64,000 nt of DNA from Martinezella tropici (GTDB taxonomy: Bacteria > Pseudomonadota > Alphaproteobacteria > Rhizobiales > Rhizobiaceae). A model generated the notes under the pieces. It was not told the origin of the DNA. It ran no database searches and worked only from the letters and a program-made list of their open reading frames with translations. The position numbers and the translations under genes are program-made. Shown in pieces: positions 42,957 to 51,880 of the stretch. The stretch is from NCBI RefSeq assembly GCF_008370325.1, contig NZ_VNIP01000003.1, forward strand, positions 496,001-560,000, in the 5' to 3' direction. The number at the start of each line of letters is the position of its first letter. Position 1 is the stretch's first letter.

Positions 42957-43378
42957 CAGAGGCCTCCCAGCCGGATGGTCGAATAGCGGCGGATGGTCGA
43001 ATCCGGCATCACGAAAGTATAGAGGTTCCAGATTGGAAGATCGGATGCGTCGTAGGCGGCGCTCACGGTGAACTGGTTGGCATTGGCCGGGTCTGTCGCG
43101 ACGGTGACCGTCAACTTGCTCTTGTTGATGAAGGCGTCGTTGATGGTCGAGCGGGTGACGAAGTCCTGAACCAGCTGGCTCCGTTCAGTGGCCGACAATC
43201 CGGCGATCGCGGTCCGTGCGGCATCGGCGGTCAGCTGCTGTAGGGAATGGGCTGCGGTGAGATAGATGCCGAAGGCAACCAATGTCAGAAGCAGTAGGAA
43301 AAAAAGCGGCGCGATTAAAGCGAATTCGACCGCTGCGGCTCCCTTCTTATCCCTGCCGAAATGAGAAACACGATACAT
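42956..43378 (-). CDS. TadE-like pseudopilin
   Basis: 140 aa. KKGAAAVEFALIAPLFFLLLLTLVAFGIYLTAAHSL is the TadE-type segment: a prepilin-like Gly-Ala/Glu start followed by a membrane helix (GAAAVEF). The rest is an extracellular domain. It is the first gene of a two-gene unit with the TadG-like gene, joined by TGATG. Confidence 0.88.
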   Translation of the reverse strand: MYRVSHFGRDKKGAAAVEFALIAPLFFLLLLTLVAFGIYLTAAHSLQQLTADAARTAIAGLSATERSQLVQDFVTRSTINDAFINKSKLTVTVATDPANANQFTVSAAYDASDLPIWNLYTFVMPDSTIRRYSTIRLGGL

Positions 43379-43681
43379 GGTCCTGTCTCCTTCAATCGGC
43401 CGCCATCTATGCGATGACGGTCGAGGAGACCTTAGACTTTGGGCGTTAATTTTATATTTCTAAATAAGATACTTTCTAATATTATTACATCTTAATGATA
43501 TTAGATACTTGATAAAGTCCTCATTATTTTCTTGATCGTCGCCACAGAATAGAGCCGCAACCATATCGCAATTCAGCGACCTCTGATCACAGCATCCGTC
43601 GCAACTGCGGTGACAGACGCCGTCATTTCTCCGGCCCTGATCGGGTCGGGAGGCCGACGCCATAACTCGTATGGCGGCGAT
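43379..43681. other. intergenic region upstream of tadE-like gene
   Basis: About 300 bp. The stretch 43449-43540 is strongly AT-rich and likely holds the tadE promoter. A 67-codon frame at 43460-43663 has no ribosome-binding site and no recognisable features. Nothing else is seen. Confidence 0.55.
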
Positions 43682-43891
43682 CTACTTTTTCTTCGGCGCT
43701 AGTTCCCAGCCGCCTTGTAAGTTTCTTACAAAGCGGCGGTTCCCTTTGTAATAGGTCACGGCACCTGTGCGATCCACCTTGATCGACGTCGGCAGCGATT
43801 GCGTGACCGCTTTCAGCCGCTCGACCATGTCAAACGCTTCCTGTCTTTTTCCAGCGCGGATCAGCGCCATCAGCTTGGACTCTTGCTTCAT
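43682..43891 (-). CDS. small uncharacterised protein
   Basis: 69 aa: KLMALIRAGKRQEAFDMVERLKAV forms an amphipathic helical start, and VTYYKGNRRFVRNLQGGWEL a basic C-terminal part. It is basic overall, and the codon use matches its neighbours, but no domain is known to me. The open frame contains a strong hairpin (43710-43736). It lies after the permease gene at 43965 on the same strand but with a gap of about 70 bp. Confidence 0.55.
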   Translation of the reverse strand: MKQESKLMALIRAGKRQEAFDMVERLKAVTQSLPTSIKVDRTGAVTYYKGNRRFVRNLQGGWELAPKKK

Positions 43892-43964
43892 CCTCTATAC
43901 TCCCGTTCATGGAGGATCAGGGGCCGGCGGAGTGTGTGGTCCGTCAGTTGCTTTTTCATATCGA

Positions 43965-44765
43965 TCAACCCGCTCGGCGTTGCATGAGCAGCGAACGCAG
44001 TGCCACGACCACCACGCAAACGCTGGAGACTAGAAAGATTGCGCCGGACATGGCGTAAATCGTCGGCGAAGCGCCGGCATTCATCTTGCCGAACAGCACC
44101 ACCGGCAACGTGTTTTGGCGACCGGCCAGATAGAAGGCGCGCGTAAACTCGTTGAGGGACAGCAGGAACGAAAAGATGAAGGCGCTGACGAGACCCGGGC
44201 GGATCAACGGCAGCGTAATATCCAGGAACTGCCGGAGGCGGCTCGCACCAAGGTCGTCTGCCGCCATCAGATAGGTCCGCTTGACGACGGCAAAGCTTGT
44301 CAGAATGACGATGAAGGCAAAAGGCATTGCCCACAGCAGATGACCGGCAATGACGGTCAAGGCCGAAGCCTTCACGCCGGCGCGGCTGATAACGGTCGAT
44401 AACGCCAGTCCCTGGATGACGCCCGGCACGAACATCGGCAGAAGCACGGTCAGGAACCACAGGCTGCGGCCGCGGTGCAGCTCGCGATACGCGAGCGCAG
44501 CGCCGAGCGACAGCAAGGTCGCGATAACAGCCGTCGCAAGCGCTATCATGATCGATTGGCCGAGCGCGGCGACAAGCGCGCTTTCCGCCCCGAGCGCGAA
44601 ATACCATTTCAGCGTGATGTCGGAAAAATGCGGCAGGCCGGGCTGCAGCGCCGGATTGAAGGAAACGCCGAGCAAATAGAGCGGCGGCGCATAGATCACG
44701 GCGAGACCGATAACGGTCAGCGTCCAGATGACGATGCGCGGCGTCGTTCCCTCTCTGACGATCAT
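43965..44765 (-). CDS. ABC importer permease, PotC-like
   Basis: 266 aa from the ATG at 44765, overlapping the next permease as ATGA. Six membrane segments and the EAA-type loop MAADDLGASRLRQFLDITLPLIRPG. It is the second permease of an importer with the binding protein at 45709 and the ATPase at 46930. Last gene of the hyuB-hyuA-ABC unit. Confidence 0.92.
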   Translation of the reverse strand: MIVREGTTPRIVIWTLTVIGLAVIYAPPLYLLGVSFNPALQPGLPHFSDITLKWYFALGAESALVAALGQSIMIALATAVIATLLSLGAALAYRELHRGRSLWFLTVLLPMFVPGVIQGLALSTVISRAGVKASALTVIAGHLLWAMPFAFIVILTSFAVVKRTYLMAADDLGASRLRQFLDITLPLIRPGLVSAFIFSFLLSLNEFTRAFYLAGRQNTLPVVLFGKMNAGASPTIYAMSGAIFLVSSVCVVVVALRSLLMQRRAG

Positions 44766-45616
44766 TGGCCACGCTCCTCGAACAACGAGGAGAGGCCGAA
44801 TATGGCGTCTCCGATCAGCACCAGTCCGAAGACGATCACAAGCATCAGCGTCGAGATCGCAAAGGCGAGCGGGAAATTGGCGACACGCATAACGTCATTG
44901 ATCATCACGGACACGATCGATGCACCGGCGCCGCCAAGCATCTGCACCTCGGTCGACGAGCCTGCGACCATGACGAAGACAAATAGGAACCCAGCAAAAA
45001 CACCAGAATAGGTCAGCGGCAGCAGCACGGTGCGCACCATCGTCCAGAAGCCGGCGCCGAGATCGCGCGATGCCGCCAGCGCAATCGGATCGACGCGGCG
45101 CATCGACAGCAGCACAGGGAAGGTGGCGAACGGCAGATAGGAGGCGACGAGCCCGACAATAACGGCAAAGTCGCTGAACAGCAGCCAGTCGAGCGGCGCA
45201 TCGATAATCCCAGCCTGCTGAAGCAACGTGTTGATGACGCCGGTGCGGCCAAGCAACAGCCGCCAGGAAAAGGAGCGGATGAGATAAGACGTGAAAAATG
45301 GGATGGTAAGGAGAGCCGCGAGCAAAACCGACAGCCTACGCCCAGCCAGGAAATACATGGCATAGGCGGTGGGATAGGCGATGACGAGGCAAATAGCCGA
45401 TGTCAGAAACGCTTTGCCGAGGGTCGACAGAAACACGCTCCAGCGCCCAGCCTCCAGCACCGCGCCATAAGCGGCGAGGCTGAACTCCGGCTTGATCCAG
45501 TAAGTCGCGGAATCCCAGGCACAGAAACTCCAGACGACGACCAAGACGAGCGGCGCAAGGCCGAGCACGAGGATCGCCGCAAGCGGAGCAGCCAGCAATA
45601 GAACTGGTGTCTTCAT
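44762..45616 (-). CDS. ABC importer permease, PotB-like
   Basis: 284 aa, GGAGGGTT before the ATG. Membrane segments and the EAA loop LAASRDLGAGFWTMVRTVLLPLTYSG. The FFTSYLIRSFSWRLLLGRTGVIN segment is typical of PotB-like permeases. Confidence 0.92.
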   Translation of the reverse strand: MKTPVLLLAAPLAAILVLGLAPLVLVVVWSFCAWDSATYWIKPEFSLAAYGAVLEAGRWSVFLSTLGKAFLTSAICLVIAYPTAYAMYFLAGRRLSVLLAALLTIPFFTSYLIRSFSWRLLLGRTGVINTLLQQAGIIDAPLDWLLFSDFAVIVGLVASYLPFATFPVLLSMRRVDPIALAASRDLGAGFWTMVRTVLLPLTYSGVFAGFLFVFVMVAGSSTEVQMLGGAGASIVSVMINDVMRVANFPLAFAISTLMLVIVFGLVLIGDAIFGLSSLFEERGQ

Positions 45617-45654
45617 AGTCTAACCCTCCTTCTCCCGGCGTTGATCCCATCGGC

Positions 45655-45694
45655 TCGGGGCCGGCCTGTCCCTGGACAGATGAGCCAGCCCCGA
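45655..45694 (-). promoter_or_regulatory. two-tier hairpin between binding-protein and permease genes
   Basis: The outer arms TCGGGGC (45655-45661) and GCCCCGA (45688-45694) enclose inner arms CTGTCC (45666-45671) and GGACAG (45674-45679). It follows the binding-protein stop by 14 bp on the minus strand. It probably stabilises the upstream mRNA or reduces transcription into the permeases. Confidence 0.65.
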
Positions 45695-45708
45695 TCCATC
45701 GCGTTACA

Positions 45709-46881
45709 TCAGGCGTTGCGCAGCCTCTGCCACCATTCCTCGTAGCGTTGGAAATTGTCCGGGCGGCAATTCTGCCAGTAGACCTTTCCGGAGAACTTGG
45801 CCTTCACATGATCGGCAAGCTTGGCGACGTCGTGGGCCTTATATTCGTCGGGATGGGCCTTGGCGTAGGCGAGGTTGTTGTCGGTCGGCACGAGATAACC
45901 GCGCGCCTTGCCCAATTCGCAGCCGTAGAGGCCAGCAAGCAATGCATCGACGAATTTATGGGCGGCCTCGGCCTTGCCACGCTCTGCGGCACCCTTCAGC
46001 AACACCGTGTTGTTGCCCCAGCCTTCATAGCCTTCGACGGGTGCGGCATATTCCACCTGAAGCCCGCGCTTGCGGCCTTCATAGACGATCGGTTCCCAGC
46101 CGGTCATGGCATCAACCTCTTCGTTCGCCACCAGCTGCACGCCCTGCTCCCAGCCATTCCAGAAGGTCCGGAACTGCCCATCCTTCTTGTGCTTGATCAG
46201 GAATTCCATCACGAGGCCGAGTTCGGATTCCGTCAGGTTGCCCGGATCCTTGATCGGCTTGTTTTCGGCTTCCTTGAGATAGATGGCGGTGAAGATGGCG
46301 CTGTTGATCCAGGCGTCCTCCATCGCGACCCGGCCCTTGAGCTTCGGATCGAAGATGACGCCGTAGCTGTCGACCTTGCCGAGCTTGTCGGGGCGGTAGA
46401 TGATGGAGTCGGCGTTGACGACCGTCGGGATGCCGTATTGCTTGCCTTCATGGGTCAAGGTCGGGATATCCTTGGCCCATTGCCAGATGCCTGCGAAATT
46501 CGGGATCTTGGAAACGTCCCAGGGTGTGATCAGCCCCTGCTTGGCAAGCTCCCTTTCGGCGCCGCCCTGAAAGCCGCCGACATCGAAAAGATCGTTGGCA
46601 TTGCCGGCGGCAAGGCGCGCGACGACCGGGCCGACATCGTTGCCGTTATCGGTGAATTCGGGCGAAACGCCGCTCTGGCGCGCAAATTCCTGCCACTTGT
46701 CGCCGATGTCGAGCGTCGCCGTGGCCCAGAATGCAACCGTTGCGTCATCGGCCATGGCCTGCGTCGCGGCCAATCCGCCAAAAGAGAGCGCGGCCGCGCC
46801 CGCGCCCATCAGCTTGAGCATGTCACGGCGCTGCATGTTGCTCCTCAAGGCGGAGGAGGCGAGATCTCTATCTTTGTTCAT
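45709..46881 (-). CDS. PotD-like exported substrate-binding protein
   Basis: 390 aa from the ATG at 46881, because GGGAAGGG lies just before it; an ATG at 46902 would include that site. A Tat-type signal is readable (QRRDMLKLMGAGAAALSFGG, then ATQAMADD). The mature part is a type-II binding fold of the spermidine/putrescine group, with NPxLF-like FDPKLKGRVAMED and EGYEGWGNNT. It serves the permeases after the hairpin. Confidence 0.92.
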   Translation of the reverse strand: MNKDRDLASSALRSNMQRRDMLKLMGAGAAALSFGGLAATQAMADDATVAFWATATLDIGDKWQEFARQSGVSPEFTDNGNDVGPVVARLAAGNANDLFDVGGFQGGAERELAKQGLITPWDVSKIPNFAGIWQWAKDIPTLTHEGKQYGIPTVVNADSIIYRPDKLGKVDSYGVIFDPKLKGRVAMEDAWINSAIFTAIYLKEAENKPIKDPGNLTESELGLVMEFLIKHKKDGQFRTFWNGWEQGVQLVANEEVDAMTGWEPIVYEGRKRGLQVEYAAPVEGYEGWGNNTVLLKGAAERGKAEAAHKFVDALLAGLYGCELGKARGYLVPTDNNLAYAKAHPDEYKAHDVAKLADHVKAKFSGKVYWQNCRPDNFQRYEEWWQRLRNA

Positions 46882-46929
46882 CGTGTCATTCCCTTCCCTC
46901 ATTTTTCGCTTGTTTCAGCTATTCGGGTC

Positions 46930-48027
46930 CTACTCATCGCCTGCAGCCAGGGCCGGTATTCCGGAACGATCAATCAAGAGCGCAGCACCCGGCTTCAGAC
47001 GCACGCGCACGCTTTCGCCCGGCATGGGCGGTGTCGCGTCCGCGCTGGTCGTTAGCACCACACGCTGGCTGTCGGCGAAAGCGAGCGTAACGTCATGGCT
47101 GAGTCCACGATAGATGCTTTCGACAACCTTAAGTTCAATTGCTTCGGTCGCTATCGCGGCAGCCGGGACAAGCTCAATCCGGTCGGGGCGGATCGCGACC
47201 AAGGCGTCGGACGGCGGCGCAGCCCCGGAAAAAGTCGCGCTCAGCCGTTGGCCGGCGATCGTGGCAATGGCCTTTTCGCCGGAAACCGCAATGCTTTCAG
47301 GCTTAAGAAGCGTATCGATACCGACAAAGCGTGCAACGAAGGCATTGACCGGCGCCTCGAAGAAACGGGACGGCACATCGGTCTGCTCGATGCGTCCCTT
47401 GTGCATGACCGCCATGCGATCGGAAAGGCTGAGCGCCTCGTCCTGATTGTGGGTAACGAGAATGAAGGTCGCGCCGGTACGCTTGTGCAGCCGCCCGAAT
47501 TCGTCGCGCATCTGCTGGCGCAAGCGCTCGTCAAGTCCGGTCAGCGGTTCATCGAGGAGAAGGATACCCGGCTCCATGACGAGCGCGCGAGCGAGCGCCA
47601 CGCGCTGGCGCTGGCCGCCTGAAAGAAGATTGACGTCGCGATCGGCAAAGCCGGAAAGCTCGACGAGATCCAAAGCATTCTCGACCTTGGCCTTCAGCCT
47701 GGCACCGGCAAGCCCACGCAACTTCAGCCCATAGCCGACATTCTGCGCGACATTCATATGCGGGAAGAGTCCGAGCGACTGGAAAACGGTGTTGACCGGC
47801 CGGCGATTGGCCGGAACGCCGGCCATATCTCTCCCATCGAAAAGCACGCGGCCCGAAGTCGGCCTGTCGAAACCGCCGATCAGCTTCAAAAGCGAGCTCT
47901 TGCCGCAGCCGGACGAGCCGAGCAGCGTAAAGAACTCCCCTGCTCTAATGTCGAGCGTCACGTTATCGACGGCCCGCATCGGCCCGAAACTTCTGACGAT
48001 ATGGTCGAGACTGATCGCAATCGCCAT
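46930..48027 (-). CDS. ABC importer ATPase, PotA-like
   Basis: 365 aa from the ATG at 48027, one base after the hyuA stop; an ATG at 48045 inside hyuA is less well placed. Walker A GSSGCGKSS, signature LSGGQRQRV, Walker B GILLLDEP, and a C-terminal TOBE part. It is cotranscribed with hyuA and hyuB. Confidence 0.92.
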   Translation of the reverse strand: MAIAISLDHIVRSFGPMRAVDNVTLDIRAGEFFTLLGSSGCGKSSLLKLIGGFDRPTSGRVLFDGRDMAGVPANRRPVNTVFQSLGLFPHMNVAQNVGYGLKLRGLAGARLKAKVENALDLVELSGFADRDVNLLSGGQRQRVALARALVMEPGILLLDEPLTGLDERLRQQMRDEFGRLHKRTGATFILVTHNQDEALSLSDRMAVMHKGRIEQTDVPSRFFEAPVNAFVARFVGIDTLLKPESIAVSGEKAIATIAGQRLSATFSGAAPPSDALVAIRPDRIELVPAAAIATEAIELKVVESIYRGLSHDVTLAFADSQRVVLTTSADATPPMPGESVRVRLKPGAALLIDRSGIPALAAGDE

Positions 48028-48028
48028 A

Positions 48029-50092
48029 TCAGACGCTTCTCCCATCGCATTCGCGGATGAGCAGCAGCCCCTCCCTGCTCACTTCAAGTTCCTGTCCGGC
48101 AGCCACCAGCGAGGTTGCAGTCGCTTCCTCGATGAGGAGCGGGCCGGCGATCTTCTCGGAAGCGGGCAGTTTCGCGCGTTCGTAGACCGGGCAAGATACC
48201 CAACCGACCGCGCCGCCGAAATAGACCTTGCGATGTCCCTTCAGGGCCACCTCCAGCGAACGGCCGACAGGATCGAGTTTCGGGATGGCGATGACGGGAC
48301 CGTGGAGCACCGCCTCCAGATGGATCATGGTGATTTCGACCGGCGAGCCGGGCAGACGGAACGTATAGGCGCGCTCATGCGCTGCATGGAAACGTTCCGC
48401 AAAGCTTTCGGCGTCGTCGTCCATTTCGAACAGGGCGAAGACACCGTGTTCCTGGCCGCGATACCGGGCCTCGACTCGGCAGACGTAGCGGATCTCAGCT
48501 GCATCGCCCTTGGAGAAATATCTGACCGCATCCCGCTTCAACTCGTCGAACCGGCGCTTGAGATTGCTGACAGCCTCCGACGCGAGGGCCGCAAACCAGG
48601 TGCTGCGGAAATCGGCCCGCGGCTCGGCCGCCAGCATGCCCCAGGCGGAAAAGATGCCGGGATGCGGCGGCACTACCGTCACCTTCACCCCGAGGTCGCG
48701 CCCAAGGCCGGCAGCAAGCGCAGGACCGGCGCCGCCGGAAATGACAAAAGCGGCGTCGCGCGGGTCGTGCCCGCGCTGAACCGTCACGAGCTTCAGCGCA
48801 TTGATCATCGACGCATGGGCGATCTGGACAATGGCAAGCGCTGCATCCTCGACCGACAGGTCCATCGGCTTGGCAACCGTCGCAATCGCGGCGGCGGCCT
48901 TGGATTTGTCGAGCTGCATCTGCCCGCCGGCAAAGCTCGCCGGATCGAAAATGCCGAGCGTCAGCAAGGCGTCGGAAAGGGTCGGTTTGTCCCCGCCTCT
49001 TCCATAGCAGGCCGGGCCTGGGGTCGAGCCGGCGCTTTCCGGTCCGACGCAGAGCGCGCCACGCTCGTCGATGCGGGCGATCGAGCCGCCGCCGGCGCCG
49101 ATCTCGACAATATCGACCACGGGCACCTGCACCGGATAGCCGGGCGCGATGCGGGTATGCTCGAGCTTGTATTCACTGTCGAGCGTCGGCCGGCTGTCGT
49201 GAATCAGGGAACATTTTGCTGTCGTGCCGCCGACATCGAGCGACAGCACTTCCGATTCAGCCATTACGGCACCGATGCGCGCAGCACCAGCAACGCCGCC
49301 GGCCGGGCCGGATTCGACCAGCGTCAGCGGGCTCATCTGCGCCTGATCGAAGGTGGAGATGCCGCCGTTCGACTGCATCGCATAATAAGGGCAGGTGAGA
49401 TCGCGCTCCATCAGCGCGCTTTCGAGCCGGGCGAAATAGCGCTTGATGATCGGCTGCACATAGGCGTTGAGCACCGCCGTATTGGAGCGCTCATATTCCC
49501 GCCATTGACGCGAAACCTCGTGGCTGGCGCAAACAGTCACATCCGGCAGCGCCTCGGCAATCGCCTTGGCGCAGGCGATTTCGTGCTCGGGATTGACGTA
49601 GCTGTGGAGGAAGACCACGGCCACCGCCTCGACCTTGCGGGCGCGGCACTCGCGGATGATCGCCTCGACATCGCCAAGCTCGATGGGCGTCAGCACCCGG
49701 CCCTTGGCATCCATGCGCTCGCGCACCTCGAAGCGCAGGCTGCGCGGCACGAAGGGCTCGGGGCTTTTGAACCGGAGATTATAGAGATCGGGGCGATTGC
49801 CGCGGCCGATTTCCAATACATCACGAAAACCGGCGGTGGTCACCAGGGCCGTCCTGACACCCTTGCGCTCAGTGATCGCGTTGATGACGGTCGTCCCGCC
49901 ATGGGCGAAGAAGATCACGTCGCGCGTCGAAAGCCCGTCCTTCTTTTCGGCAAGTTCGATCGCTGCAAGAACGCCTTCGGATTGATCGTGAACGGTCGTC
50001 AGGCTCTTGGCGGTGAAGATCTCGCCCGTGCGCTCATCATAACCGACGAGGTCGGTAAACGTACCGCCTACATCCGTCGCCAGTCTGATCAT
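48029..50092 (-). CDS. hyuA: hydantoinase/oxoprolinase, subunit A
   Basis: 687 aa. ATP-binding HyuA motifs: RLATDVGGTFTDLVGYD at the N-terminus, FAHGGTTVINAI, and SLDVGGTTAKCSLI in the middle, with GGAGPALAAGLGRDLG toward the end. The family opens ring amides (hydantoins, 5-oxoproline, lactams) with ATP, together with HyuB. It overlaps hyuB by 4 bp. Confidence 0.93.
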   Translation of the reverse strand: MIRLATDVGGTFTDLVGYDERTGEIFTAKSLTTVHDQSEGVLAAIELAEKKDGLSTRDVIFFAHGGTTVINAITERKGVRTALVTTAGFRDVLEIGRGNRPDLYNLRFKSPEPFVPRSLRFEVRERMDAKGRVLTPIELGDVEAIIRECRARKVEAVAVVFLHSYVNPEHEIACAKAIAEALPDVTVCASHEVSRQWREYERSNTAVLNAYVQPIIKRYFARLESALMERDLTCPYYAMQSNGGISTFDQAQMSPLTLVESGPAGGVAGAARIGAVMAESEVLSLDVGGTTAKCSLIHDSRPTLDSEYKLEHTRIAPGYPVQVPVVDIVEIGAGGGSIARIDERGALCVGPESAGSTPGPACYGRGGDKPTLSDALLTLGIFDPASFAGGQMQLDKSKAAAAIATVAKPMDLSVEDAALAIVQIAHASMINALKLVTVQRGHDPRDAAFVISGGAGPALAAGLGRDLGVKVTVVPPHPGIFSAWGMLAAEPRADFRSTWFAALASEAVSNLKRRFDELKRDAVRYFSKGDAAEIRYVCRVEARYRGQEHGVFALFEMDDDAESFAERFHAAHERAYTFRLPGSPVEITMIHLEAVLHGPVIAIPKLDPVGRSLEVALKGHRKVYFGGAVGWVSCPVYERAKLPASEKIAGPLLIEEATATSLVAAGQELEVSREGLLLIRECDGRSV

Positions 50093-51780
50093 CCCGCCAT
50101 CCTCTCTTCGTATCCGTACTGGCTGCGGGCCGCCTCGCGGGTGATGTAGCCGTTTTCGATATCGCGGCGGACATGTTCCGGCTCGCGTGCGTGCGGCTCA
50201 CCCCAACCGCCGCCGCCGCCGGTGATGATGCGCACGAGATCGCCGCTGTTCAGCCCAATATGCGGCTCGCGTCCGAAATTGCTGACCTTGCCGCCATCCT
50301 CCACCTGCAGGAGATTGATGCTACCGGGCTTGCCTCCTTCGATGCCCCAGGGCGGTGTGTCCGTGCGCCCGAAGCTGCAATAGGCTGATACGTCGTCTCC
50401 GAGAATCTCGTAATCGCGGATGACGCCGAAACCGCCGCGGCGGCGACCGGCGCCCGATCCCCCCTCGACGTTCAGCGCATAGCGGCGCACGAGCAGGGGA
50501 AAGCGTGCTTCAATGACCTCGACGGAATAGTTGTAGGTATCGCCATCGGTCAGCGCGATCAACGCATTGGCACCGTCGCCGTCCTTGCTCGCCCCCCAGC
50601 CTCCATGCTGCGGCTCGATATGGATGAACGGCTGCCCCATCGCATCCCTGCCGGCGATATAGACGACGCAAAGGCTCGTATAGGAACCGGCGGAGAAGCG
50701 CTCGGGCATGAGCTTAGCGAGCGCCTTCCAGACGAGTTCGGAGGCATGCACCGAGCCTTCGTAATACCAGCCCGTCGGCGAAGGCTTCTCCGCCGTGAAA
50801 ACCGAACCTTTCGGCGCGATGACGGTGAGCGGCCGGAACCAGCCCTCGTTGGAAGGCGCCTCCGGCGCCACCAGCGCTTTGAAGATGGTTCGAACGGCCG
50901 ATTGTAGCGCACCCACCGCGCAATTGATCGGCCCCGCGACCGCAGGCGGGCAGCCGGTGAAATCCGCCGTCAGCCGATCGCCGGCGATCGTGACCGCCAC
51001 CTGGACCCTGATGGGATCGGTGGTGACGCCGTCGCCATCGATAATGTCGGTCGCTTCATAGACCCCGTCGGGCAGCGCTGCGATGGCGGCGCGCGCCTGC
51101 TTCTCGCTTACGGTCAGGAGGTGATCGAATGCGGCCTTGACGACGTCGCTTCCGTATTTGCGGGCCAATTCGGCCATGCGGCGGGCGGCAACGCGAACGG
51201 TCGCCACCTGTGCGGTGAGATCGCCGATCGCAACGTCAGGCAAACGGACATTTTCGCGGATGATCCGCAGGATTTCTCCCGAAAAGCGATCGCTGCGTAC
51301 CACTTTCACACCCGGCAACCGCAATCCTTCCTGGAAGACGGAGATGGCATTCGGCGCAAGGGAACCGGGAACCGAGCCGCCGACGTCAAGATAATGGGCT
51401 ACGTTGATGGCATAGGCCAGAATCCGACCTTCGAAGAAGATCGGCTTGACGATGGCGAAATCGCAGGCATGCGTGCCGCCGGAATAGGGGTCGTTCGTCA
51501 GGAGAATGTCGCCATCTTCCAGATCTTCGCCATAAAGCGCGATCAATGACTTGACCTGCGTGCCAAAAGTGCCGGTAAACAGCGTGATGCCGTTCATCTG
51601 CGCCACGAGTTCTCCTTCGGGCGTCAGGAGACCACAGGCAAAATCAAGCACCTCATAGATGACGGGGCTCATCGAGGTTCTGGCCATGACCACGCCCATC
51701 TCGTCGACGGTGGCTGCCAGCTTGCCTTCGATAATCTCCTGCGTCACCGGATCGACGACGACCACGAATCTACCCCGCAT
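50089..51780 (-). CDS. hyuB: hydantoinase/oxoprolinase, subunit B
   Basis: 563 aa. VDPVTQEIIEGKLAATVDEMG, DGDILLTNDPYSGGTHACD, SEGWFR-like SNEGWFRPLTVIAP and GGSGAGRRRGGFG are HyuB-type motifs. The start at 51780 has no ribosome-binding site, and a TATAAT at 51782-51787 lies right before it on this palindromic stretch; a GTG at 51765 (VVVVDP) is a fair alternative. First gene of a unit through 43965. Confidence 0.9.
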   Translation of the reverse strand: MRGRFVVVVDPVTQEIIEGKLAATVDEMGVVMARTSMSPVIYEVLDFACGLLTPEGELVAQMNGITLFTGTFGTQVKSLIALYGEDLEDGDILLTNDPYSGGTHACDFAIVKPIFFEGRILAYAINVAHYLDVGGSVPGSLAPNAISVFQEGLRLPGVKVVRSDRFSGEILRIIRENVRLPDVAIGDLTAQVATVRVAARRMAELARKYGSDVVKAAFDHLLTVSEKQARAAIAALPDGVYEATDIIDGDGVTTDPIRVQVAVTIAGDRLTADFTGCPPAVAGPINCAVGALQSAVRTIFKALVAPEAPSNEGWFRPLTVIAPKGSVFTAEKPSPTGWYYEGSVHASELVWKALAKLMPERFSAGSYTSLCVVYIAGRDAMGQPFIHIEPQHGGWGASKDGDGANALIALTDGDTYNYSVEVIEARFPLLVRRYALNVEGGSGAGRRRGGFGVIRDYEILGDDVSAYCSFGRTDTPPWGIEGGKPGSINLLQVEDGGKVSNFGREPHIGLNSGDLVRIITGGGGGWGEPHAREPEHVRRDIENGYITREAARSQYGYEERMAG

Positions 51781-51858
51781 TATAATATTCGCACGAGTGC
51801 AGATTAGGTGTTTTTTCGTCCGTCGAAAGCCTTCCCGATGGGTGGGCGCACATGCGGA

Positions 51859-51880
51859 AACCTACCCGTTCGGGTAGGTT
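51859..51880. promoter_or_regulatory. perfect palindrome between hyuB and the MalT-like gene
   Basis: AACCTACCCG and CGGGTAGGTT separated by TT: a 10-bp perfect inverted repeat, 79 bp upstream of the hyuB ATG. It runs into the stop codon of the regulator gene (51879-51881). No T-run follows on the minus strand, so an operator for the GerE-type regulator is more likely than a terminator. The TACCC half site resembles those of NarL/GerE-fold proteins. Confidence 0.6.

Noticed and set aside
43460..43663. A 67-codon frame in the AT-rich gap before the tadE-like gene
   Set aside because: No ribosome-binding site, odd composition, and it covers the region expected to be a promoter.
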